In this document: in pieces, positions 1-4,072 of the stretch
Numbering within the stretch: position 1 is the first letter of the stretch
Layout: every line of letters begins with the position of its first letter
Source: Verrucomicrobiota bacterium
GTDB lineage: Bacteria; Chlamydiota; Chlamydiia; Chlamydiales; Rhabdochlamydiaceae
Direction: 5' to 3'
Assembly (NCBI GenBank): GCA_903970455.1
Contig: CAJCIW010000023.1
Coordinates: 1-5,333 of the forward strand
DNA length: 5,333 bases
Made by a program: the position numbers and the translations under genes
The notes under the pieces: model-generated
Databases searched by the model: none
The model's input: the letters and a program-made list of their open reading frames with translations, nothing else
What the model was told of the DNA's origin: nothing

Positions 1-130
1 ATTTTCAAAATAATTTCAATAACACTAGCAACATCCCCATCTATCTATGGCCATTGATAACTGGATCCGTGGAGCACTAATGCCCTAGTGCAAAAATTTT
101 TGCAACGGGGCGCTAGCAGTTTTTTACCTC
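1..130. other. Non-coding left edge, no gene supported
   Basis: No reading frame here reaches beyond about 25 codons without a stop, and none resembles a protein I recognise. The frame starting at position 3 is open to a TAA at 78-80, so the stretch could include the last codons of a gene lying to the left, but nothing confirms it. The stretch contains the hairpin cluster described separately at 74-125. In chlamydiae the gene before this tRNA-Gly/rpsB block is, as I recall, ompA; the visible bases neither support nor exclude that. Confidence 0.5.
74..125 (+). terminator. Possible intrinsic terminator with competing hairpin
   Basis: CTAGTGC at 85-91 can pair with GCGCTAG at 110-116 (seven pairs, one of them G-U), followed three bases later by six T residues at 120-125, a terminator-like layout with a rather long loop. 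A second perfect hairpin, GCACTA at 74-79 with TAGTGC at 86-91, uses the same bases, and a 16-base palindrome (89-104) lies between. It most likely ends transcription of a gene to the left before the tRNA-Gly promoter. The spacing to the T run and the long loop keep confidence moderate. Confidence 0.4.
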
Positions 131-159
131 TTGGAATTAAATTCTCCGTTTGTTAAAAA
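131..159 (+). promoter_or_regulatory. Probable promoter of tRNA-Gly (and rpsB operon)
   Basis: TTGGAA at 131-136 and TAAAAA at 154-159 are separated by 17 bp, each matching the sigma-70 type consensus at 4 of 6 positions. Transcription would start about 165-172, just ahead of the tRNA 5' end at 176. The pair sits directly after the T run that ends the preceding terminator-like region. No better promoter was found between the tRNA and rpsB, so it may serve both. Confidence 0.4.
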
Positions 160-175
160 TAGAGCTGATTTATAA

Positions 176-246
176 GCGCCTGTAGTTCAATGGTAGAACC
201 GTAGCCTTCCAAGCTACTTGTGTCAGTTCGATTCTGATCAGGCGCT
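176..246 (+). tRNA. tRNA-Gly (anticodon TCC)
   Basis: A complete 71-nt cloverleaf. The acceptor strands GCGCCTG (176-182) and CAGGCGC (239-245) pair fully. The D stem is GTTC/GAAC (185-188 with 196-199). The anticodon stem GTAGC/GCTAC encloses loop 206-212, with anticodon TCC at 208-210. The T stem GTCAG/CTGAT has one G-U pair, and its loop is 227-233. The discriminator base is T246 and no CCA is encoded, so the end must be added enzymatically. The tRNA reads GGA/GGG-type glycine codons. It lies 109 nt before rpsB on the same strand and is probably cotranscribed with it. Confidence 0.96.
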
Positions 247-297
247 TTCCTCGCCTTTATGCGAGAGGATCCAAACAAAATTTTAACCAAGACTGAA

Positions 298-327
298 ATT
301 TCTCCGCTTTTAAAGCTTAGGAGAGAT
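298..327 (+). promoter_or_regulatory. Hairpin in the rpsB 5' leader
   Basis: Bases 298-305 pair with 320-327 (eight pairs, including TCTCC with GGAGA and one G-U). After a three-base bulge (317-319), GCTT at 306-309 pairs with AAGC at 313-316. The 3' arm hides an AGGAG (319-323) and an ATG (326), neither of which belongs to the real rpsB start. S2 represses its own mRNA through a structured leader in E. coli; a similar role here is inference only. The hairpin ends 14 nt before the true ribosome binding site. Confidence 0.45.
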
Positions 328-341
328 GCCGTGGTCAAATT

Positions 342-349
342 AAGAGGGA
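342..349 (+). promoter_or_regulatory. Ribosome binding site of rpsB (supports TTG start)
   Basis: AAGAGGGA, with core GAGGG at 344-348, lies 7 nt before TTG 356. An in-frame TAA at 341-343 closes the frame upstream, and TTG is the only start-type codon between that stop and the conserved S2 sequence, so the start is forced. Confidence 0.8.
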
Positions 350-355
350 CAAGGC

Positions 356-1159
356 TTGGCACAAACAGATGTCACAATTAAAGAATTATTAGAAAGTGGT
401 GCGCATTTTGGGCACCAAAGACACCGTTGGAACCCGAAGATGAAACGTTTCATTTTCGAGGAGCGGAACGGAATTTACATTATCGACCTAGCAAAGACGA
501 TGCAGCAGATCCGCAATGCGGTCCAAGTCGTTAGAGAAATGGTCTCGAAAAGGAAATCGATCCTTTTTGTTGGCACAAAAAAGCAGGCGAAAACCGTCGT
601 CAGGGAATGCGCTGAAGAATGCGGTGAATTTTACGTTTCTGAACGCTGGCTCGGCGGAACTTTGACAAATCTCTCCACCATTCGAAATTCCGTCAAAACG
701 CTTGAGCGGATCGAAAAGAAAATCACAACAGGCGGCGATGGATTGACCAAAAAAGAGCTTTCCGTCCTCAGTAAAGAGCAGACGAAGCTCGACCGCAACC
801 TTTCCGGCATACGCGCGATGAGAAAATTGCCCGGCTTGCTGATCGTCGTCGATCCAAGCTGCGAGCATATCGCCGTAGCTGAAGCGAAAAAACTTGGGAT
901 CCCGGTGATGGCGCTTGTCGACACCAACTGCAATCCTGATCCTATCGACTTCGTCATTGCATGCAACGACGATGCGTTGAAGAGCATCAAACTCATCCTC
1001 CAGGCTCTCATGCAGGCAGTAATCGACCGGAAAAATGAGCTGAATGTGGGCGTCGCAAAAGGGGATGAGACCGAGCAGGGACAAGAAGGGGAAGACGAAG
1101 GGGAGCAATTCGAATTCGAAGTCAAAGATAAAGAGGATCGCGAAGGAGAAAAGCTATGA
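356..1159 (+). CDS. rpsB: 30S ribosomal protein S2
   Basis: Ribosomal protein S2 of the small subunit, which binds 16S rRNA late in 30S assembly together with S1. The 267-residue product shows the family hallmarks: the N-terminal segment ending HFGHQ...WNPKMK (18-30), LFVGTKKQA (70-78), RWLGGTLTNL (97-106), the basic helical hairpin around 108-155, and PVMALVDTNCNPD (183-195). The start codon is TTG; an in-frame stop 15 nt upstream leaves no other choice. The protein is longer than the 241-residue E. coli S2 because of a strongly acidic, Glu/Asp/Gln/Gly-rich tail from about residue 235. The gene opens the rpsB-tsf-pyrH-frr operon, and its stop codon overlaps the tsf start (ATGA). The leader hairpin at 298-327 is a candidate site for autoregulation. 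Confidence 0.97.
   Translation: MAQTDVTIKELLESGAHFGHQRHRWNPKMKRFIFEERNGIYIIDLAKTMQQIRNAVQVVREMVSKRKSILFVGTKKQAKTVVRECAEECGEFYVSERWLGGTLTNLSTIRNSVKTLERIEKKITTGGDGLTKKELSVLSKEQTKLDRNLSGIRAMRKLPGLLIVVDPSCEHIAVAEAKKLGIPVMALVDTNCNPDPIDFVIACNDDALKSIKLILQALMQAVIDRKNELNVGVAKGDETEQGQEGEDEGEQFEFEVKDKEDREGEKL
1143..1148 (+). promoter_or_regulatory. Ribosome binding site of tsf
   Basis: AAGGAG lies 7 nt before ATG 1156, inside the last codons of rpsB. With the ATGA overlap it points to coupled translation of S2 and EF-Ts. Confidence 0.75.
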
Positions 1160-2007
1160 GCGGAAAAGTAACAGCTGAAATGGTCAAGGAGCTTCGGGAT
1201 CGCAGCGGAGTGAGCATGGGAAAGTGCAAAGAAGCACTCGACCAAGCCGGCGGCGACATGAACAAGGCCATCGACATTCTTCGCAAAACGGGGATGGCCT
1301 CTGCTGTCAAGAAAGAAGGGCGGGAGACCAATGAGGGGTTGATCGGCTCTGCGGAAGGAAAAAACGCGATATCTCTCGTGGAAGTGAATGCAGAGACCGA
1401 CTTTGTTACTCAGAATGAGAAATTCAAGCAATTTTTAAAGGACGTTGCCCAATTGGCGGCCGACTCGTCGGCATCTTCGTTGGAAGGCTTGATGAAACAG
1501 CCTAGTCCGAAAGACACATCGATCACCCTCGAACAATACCGTGCGCTTGTCATTCAAAGCTTAGGCGAGAACATTCAGGTAAAACGTCTTTCTGTTTTGC
1601 CCAAGAGTTCCGACATCTCGTTCGGCCTCTACTCTCATATGGGTGGAAAGATCGTCGTCGCTGTTTTGTTGTCCGGAGGCGCAGGCCAAGAAGCTCTTGC
1701 CCGAGATATTGCTATGCATGTCGCTGCGGAATCTCCCGAGTATCTCGGTCCTGAGGACGTTCCTGCGGATGTGCGCGCTAAAGAAGAAGAAATTGCCCGG
1801 AGCCAAATGAAAGGAAAACCGGAAAATATCATTGAAAAGATCGTGGAAGGTAAAGTCAAAGCATTCTGCGATGAAGTGTGCCTGATCTGCCAAAAGTATG
1901 TGAAAGACAATACAGTCACGATCGCTCAGCTTCTCGAAAAAGAAAGCAAGCGATTGGGCAAACAAATTGGGATCAAAGCTTATCATCGCTGGAAAGTGGG
2001 AGGATAG
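1156..2007 (+). CDS. tsf: Translation elongation factor Ts
   Basis: EF-Ts, the cytoplasmic guanine nucleotide exchange factor that releases GDP from EF-Tu during elongation. The product is 283 residues, the same length as E. coli EF-Ts. The N-terminal UBA-like domain (about 1-50) contains the RSGVSMGKCKEAL signature (16-28). The catalytic TDFV motif, which disturbs the EF-Tu Mg2+ site, is at 81-84 in the context NAETDFVTQNEKF. The core and dimer region follows, with the family-typical EDVPADV and KPENIIEKIVEGK segments in the second half. The start overlaps the rpsB stop by four bases and has a clear Shine-Dalgarno sequence. Several cysteines cluster near the C-terminus, but no key residue appears to be missing. 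It is cotranscribed with rpsB, as in most bacteria. Confidence 0.97.
   Translation: MSGKVTAEMVKELRDRSGVSMGKCKEALDQAGGDMNKAIDILRKTGMASAVKKEGRETNEGLIGSAEGKNAISLVEVNAETDFVTQNEKFKQFLKDVAQLAADSSASSLEGLMKQPSPKDTSITLEQYRALVIQSLGENIQVKRLSVLPKSSDISFGLYSHMGGKIVVAVLLSGGAGQEALARDIAMHVAAESPEYLGPEDVPADVRAKEEEIARSQMKGKPENIIEKIVEGKVKAFCDEVCLICQKYVKDNTVTIAQLLEKESKRLGKQIGIKAYHRWKVGG
1999..2004 (+). promoter_or_regulatory. Ribosome binding site of pyrH (decides GTG start)
   Basis: GGAGGA at the very end of tsf lies 8 nt before GTG 2013. It supports the short GTG-initiated protein over the in-frame ATG at 1878, which lies deep inside tsf. Confidence 0.8.
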
Positions 2008-2012
2008 TCCGC

Positions 2013-2738
2013 GTGCCCACCTCTCAAGCAGCTTATAAGAGAGTGCTTCTGAAACTTTCAGGAGAAGCGTTGATGGGCGAACAGAAATTTGGCGTTGAGC
2101 ACCAAGCTTGTCAGCACATAGCTCAAGCGATCAAAGAGGTCCACTCGCTTGGCGTCCAAATGGGAATTGTGGTCGGCGGCGGAAATATTTTCCGCGGTAG
2201 CCAGGCGGCCAGCTTCGGTTTTGACCGAACCCCCGCCGACCATATTGGCATGTTGGCCACGACCATCAACGGTCTCGTCCTTCAGCAAACTTTGGCCAGT
2301 CTTGGAATAGAAAGCCGTGTCATGAGCGCTTTAAACACAGATCAGATCGTCGAGCCATTCCATTGGGGCCGCGCCCTGAATTCGCTGCAAAAGGGGATCA
2401 TCCTCATCTTCGTCGGAGGAACGGGGAATCCTTACTTTACGACCGATTCTGCCGCCGCCCTTCGCGCCAGTGAAATTCAAGCTGAAATTCTACTCAAAGC
2501 GACAAAAGTCGACGGGATTTTCAGCGAAGACCCAAAAAAAAATCCTCAAGCAATAAAATTCGACCAGCTCACTTACTCAGAAGTTCTTGCAAAGCAGTTG
2601 AATGTGATGGACGCCACCGCAATCGCCTTGTGCCGCGAGAGCCAAATACCCATTTGTGTCTTTAATTTATTTGAACAGGGAGCGATGATGAAAGCTGTTT
2701 GCGGACAGCCAAAAGGCTCGCTTGTCATGGGAGGTTAA
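2013..2738 (+). CDS. pyrH: Uridylate kinase (UMP kinase)
   Basis: Bacterial UMP kinase of the amino acid kinase fold, a hexamer that phosphorylates UMP to UDP with ATP and so feeds all pyrimidine nucleotides. From GTG 2013 the protein is 241 residues, equal to the E. coli enzyme. Visible motifs are KLSGEAL (14-20) near the N-terminus, the GGGNIFRG glycine loop (55-62), ADHIGMLATTING (75-87), the UMP/phosphate-binding GGTGNPYFTTD (135-145), KVDGIF-EDP (165-173) in the nucleotide site, and NVMDATAIALC (197-207). The frame stays open upstream inside tsf, but conserved sequence begins only after the GTG, which also has the Shine-Dalgarno sequence. It starts 5 nt after tsf and ends 2 nt before frr, so it belongs to the same transcript. 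Confidence 0.97.
   Translation: MPTSQAAYKRVLLKLSGEALMGEQKFGVEHQACQHIAQAIKEVHSLGVQMGIVVGGGNIFRGSQAASFGFDRTPADHIGMLATTINGLVLQQTLASLGIESRVMSALNTDQIVEPFHWGRALNSLQKGIILIFVGGTGNPYFTTDSAAALRASEIQAEILLKATKVDGIFSEDPKKNPQAIKFDQLTYSEVLAKQLNVMDATAIALCRESQIPICVFNLFEQGAMMKAVCGQPKGSLVMGG
2729..2734 (+). promoter_or_regulatory. Ribosome binding site of frr (decides ATG start)
   Basis: GGGAGG, formed by the last codons of pyrH, lies 6 nt before ATG 2741. It supports a 184-residue RRF rather than initiation at the in-frame ATG 2699 inside pyrH. Confidence 0.8.
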
Positions 2739-2740
2739 CA

Positions 2741-3295
2741 ATGACTACAGTTACGGAAGAGACAAAAGTGAAAATGCAAGCTGCGCTTGACCATTTTAAA
2801 ACAGAACTCAAAAACTTACGTTCCAATCGCGCGAATACGGCGATGCTCGATGGCGTCCTCGTCGAGGCCTATGGTTCCCATATGCGCATCAAAGAACTTG
2901 CCAACGTTACAGTTCCCGAGCCCCGGCAACTCCTCATCAGCCCGTTCGATCCTCAGACTTCTGCCGCGATAGCCAAAGGGATTGAAAAAGCAAATTTGAA
3001 TCTTCAGCCCGTTGTAGAAGGACAGATGATCCGGATCAATGTCCCTCCTATGGACGAGTCGATGCGCAAGCAGATCGTCAAACAAGGGAAGCAAAAGGCG
3101 GAAGATTCTAAAATTGCCCTCCGCGACATCCGCCGTAAGAATAATGAGCTTGTTCGCAAGCAAAAGGCCGATGGCCTGGTTACAGAAGACGTTATGAAAA
3201 AAGAAGAAAAGGGGATCCAGGAGCTCACCGATAAATTCTGCAAAGAAGTCGATGACCTTTTCGCCGCAAAAAAAAAGGAGATTATGACGGTCTAG
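2741..3295 (+). CDS. frr: Ribosome recycling factor
   Basis: RRF, which together with EF-G splits the post-termination ribosome so that its subunits can be reused. The product is 184 residues, against 185 in E. coli. The three-helix domain I is formed by the N-terminal segment with LRSNRANTAMLDGV (26-39) and by the long C-terminal helices containing ALRDIRRKNNE (126-136). Arg132 sits at the position known to be essential in E. coli RRF. Domain II spans roughly 32-104, including VEAYG (41-45), the VPEPRQLLISPFD segment (58-70) and IRINVPPMDE (97-106). It is the last gene of the operon. Grouping with S2 and EF-Ts joins initiation, elongation and recycling functions, the usual bacterial arrangement. 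Confidence 0.97.
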   Translation: MTTVTEETKVKMQAALDHFKTELKNLRSNRANTAMLDGVLVEAYGSHMRIKELANVTVPEPRQLLISPFDPQTSAAIAKGIEKANLNLQPVVEGQMIRINVPPMDESMRKQIVKQGKQKAEDSKIALRDIRRKNNELVRKQKADGLVTEDVMKKEEKGIQELTDKFCKEVDDLFAAKKKEIMTV

Positions 3296-3325
3296 AGGCC
3301 GATCACGAATTAAGGCGTCGATTTT

Positions 3326-3357
3326 CGGCATTATTTTGGCCGCTTTTCGGTTTTTTT
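3326..3357 (+). terminator. Possible terminator of the rpsB-frr operon
   Basis: Seven T residues (3351-3357) follow CCG-CTTTT-CGG (3340-3350), a short stem that can be lengthened by G-U pairs. An alternative stem, CGGC 3326-3329 with GCCG 3339-3342, competes with it. Both stems are weak, so this is the likely but not certain end of the operon transcript. It lies 31-62 nt after the frr stop. Confidence 0.35.
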
Positions 3358-3463
3358 GCTAGGGTAGTATATAAGGTGATACAACCCCGCGAAAAAAGTC
3401 GAACATCGACTCAAAAGAACCCAAAAATAGACAGAAGATTAATCGACAACAGCCTCTTAGCGC

Positions 3464-3493
3464 TTGAAAATAAACAAAGGCGCTATATAGAAT
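3464..3493 (+). promoter_or_regulatory. Promoter of tRNA-Glu (and tRNA-Lys)
   Basis: TTGAAA at 3464-3469 (5 of 6 to the -35 consensus) and TAGAAT at 3488-3493 (5 of 6 to the -10 consensus) are spaced 18 bp apart; an overlapping TATAGA gives 16 bp. The predicted start near 3500 leaves a leader of about 16 nt before tRNA-Glu. A perfect inverted repeat, TAGCGC 3458-3463 and GCGCTA 3480-3485, brackets the -35 element. Confidence 0.6.
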
Positions 3494-3515
3494 AGTGTCT
3501 CTTTTTTAACGAAAG

Positions 3516-3590
3516 GGCCCCATCGTCTAGCCTGGCCTAGGACACCAGATTTTCATTCTGATAACAGGGGTTCGAATCCCCTTGGGGTCA
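3516..3590 (+). tRNA. tRNA-Glu (anticodon TTC)
   Basis: A 75-nt tRNA. Acceptor strands GGCCCCA (3516-3522) and TGGGGTC (3583-3589) pair with one G-U; the discriminator is A3590 and no CCA is encoded. The T arm AGGGG-TTCGAAT-CCCCT (3566-3582) is perfect. Anticodon loop 3550-3556 carries TTC at 3552-3554. Two oddities are visible: the D loop (3529-3539) has 11 bases, two more than in E. coli tRNA-Glu, and the first anticodon-stem pair is a C3545/A3561 mismatch where C-G is usual. The identity is clear. Besides decoding GAA/GAG, glutamyl-tRNA is the entry substrate for heme synthesis in bacteria that use the C5 pathway. Confidence 0.93.
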
Positions 3591-3599
3591 CATTTTACC

Positions 3600-3643
3600 A
3601 AGTGTTCAAAGGAAGCAATCTAGCGAACACTTACATTTTTTTT
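3600..3643 (+). terminator. Terminator-like hairpin between tRNA-Glu and tRNA-Lys
   Basis: AAGTGTTC (3600-3607) pairs perfectly with GAACACTT (3625-3632) around a 17-base loop. After ACA comes a run of eight T residues (3636-3643) ending one base before tRNA-Lys. I see no separate promoter for tRNA-Lys, so this may be a partial terminator, or a hairpin for RNA processing between the two tRNAs. Confidence 0.45.
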
Positions 3644-3644
3644 C

Positions 3645-3717
3645 GAGACTTTAGCTCAGTCGGTAGAGCATCTCACTTTTAATGAGAGGGTCGATGGTTC
3701 GAGTCCATCAAGTCTCA
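3645..3717 (+). tRNA. tRNA-Lys (anticodon TTT)
   Basis: A standard 73-nt cloverleaf. Acceptor strands GAGACTT (3645-3651) and AAGTCTC (3710-3716) pair perfectly, with discriminator A3717 and no encoded CCA. The D arm contains AGCTCAGTCGGTAGAGC. The anticodon stem TCTCA/TGAGA (3671-3675 with 3683-3687) encloses loop CTTTTAA, with TTT at 3678-3680. The T arm GATGG-TTCGAGT-CCATC is perfect. It decodes AAA/AAG. It follows tRNA-Glu by 54 nt and is ended by the strong hairpin at 3730-3757. Confidence 0.96.
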
Positions 3718-3771
3718 ATCCTAAAAAATACCCAGCCATTTGGCTGGGTTTTTTTTTGGACTGAGACTTGA
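3708..3771. repeat. Large imperfect palindrome over the tRNA-Lys end and terminator
   Basis: Two 30-base arms, 3708-3737 and 3742-3771, pair at 27 positions around a four-base loop; mismatches fall at 3718/3761, 3722/3757 and 3729/3750. The outer ten pairs join the tRNA-Lys 3' acceptor sequence (3708-3717) to TGAGACTTGA (3762-3771), so part of the mature tRNA is mirrored beyond its terminator. Confidence 0.8.
3730..3757 (+). terminator. Strong intrinsic terminator after tRNA-Lys (bidirectional)
   Basis: ACCCAGCC (3730-3737), loop ATTT and GGCTGGGT (3742-3749) form an eight-pair GC-rich stem followed by a run of nine T residues (3749-3757). The six A residues at 3723-3728 make it a terminator for the opposite strand as well. 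It is the core of a longer palindrome (3708-3771). Confidence 0.92.
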
Positions 3772-3950
3772 GTGAGCCACAGTGTGGCTCACTTATGGCT
3801 GAAAATGCACTCGAAGAAGCGACTCAACAGTTTGAGTCGCGTGTCTATTTTCAGGTGGAAGCCCATCTTTGCAACGCAAACGGGCTGCAACTGGCCCGAA
3901 GGGCGAAGTGAAGCTCCCTTATACTCGTCGTGAACCGGCCAGACTCCCAA
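3758..3950. repeat. Back-to-back hairpin element, possible dispersed repeat
   Basis: After the tRNA-Lys terminator come: AGTGAGCCAC/GTGGCTCACT with loop AGT (3771-3793); a nested hairpin 3799-3854 whose tip is GCGACTCAA/TTGAGTCGC (3819-3827 with 3832-3840) and whose base is CTGAAAAT/ATTTTCAG; AGCCC..TTTGC/GCAAA..GGGCT (3860-3886); and GCCC-GAA-GGGC (3894-3904). The stretch is visibly richer in G and C than the AT-rich bases that follow. On the minus strand a frame of about 54 codons (3789-3953) is open, and the + frame is open from 3836 into the next gene. I see no conserved protein. The structure and sharp composition change suggest an intergenic repeat or a mobile-element remnant; this is inference without a genome-wide comparison. 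Confidence 0.4.
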
Positions 3951-4072
3951 GTTTTATTTTCTCTTACCAAGCCCCAATGATAATATCTTACAGAACGATT
4001 GAATATATTATTTTTATTATTCGTTCAGGTATTATCTTATCGAAAATACTCACAATTTTACTGGTGTTCATT
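3951..4072. other. AT-rich upstream region of the effector-like gene
   Basis: A strongly AT-rich stretch of 122 bases that follows the GC-richer hairpin region abruptly and leads to ATG 4073. Several TATTAT-like sequences occur (4015-4020, 4030-4035), but none is paired with a convincing -35 element at 16-18 bp, so no promoter is called. In frame it would encode a hydrophobic run before the chosen start. Confidence 0.4.

Larger units (their letters stand above)
3296..3515. other. Intergenic region between frr and tRNA-Glu
   Basis: No gene is supported in these 220 bases. They hold the weak terminator at 3326-3357, a small perfect hairpin AGTCGA-ACA-TCGACT (3397-3411) and the tRNA promoter at 3464-3493. 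The remainder is AT-rich with no open frame of note. Confidence 0.6.

Noticed and set aside
326..343. Five-codon upstream frame (ATG 326 to TAA 343) as a leader peptide gene
   Set aside because: The AGGAG is only 2 nt from this ATG, too close for efficient initiation, and both are buried in a hairpin. Kept only as part of the leader finding.
488..1431. Long open frames on the minus strand opposite rpsB and tsf (488-1108 and 631-1431)
   Set aside because: They lie wholly antisense to conserved, certain genes, their products show low-complexity Ser/Phe/Arg composition, and they have no recognisable domain. They are shadows of codon bias on the + strand.
1878..2012. N-terminal extension of pyrH from ATG 1878
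   Set aside because: The extra 45 codons overlap the conserved end of tsf in another frame, while the Shine-Dalgarno GGAGGA and the E. coli-equal length of 241 residues both favour GTG 2013.
2699..2740. N-terminal extension of frr from ATG 2699
   Set aside because: It overlaps the conserved end of pyrH; ATG 2741 has GGGAGG at 6 nt and gives the normal RRF length.
3632..3637. TACATT (3632-3637) with TTCAAA (3605-3610) as a tRNA-Lys promoter
   Set aside because: The spacing of 21 bp is too long, and the -10 would lie only 7 bp before the tRNA 5' end.
3762..3795. Start of a second, decayed tRNA-Lys (GAGACTT at 3763-3769 equals the tRNA-Lys 5' acceptor strand)
   Set aside because: The following bases form a simple hairpin and have no D arm or anticodon arm; the match is explained by the palindrome with the tRNA 3' end.
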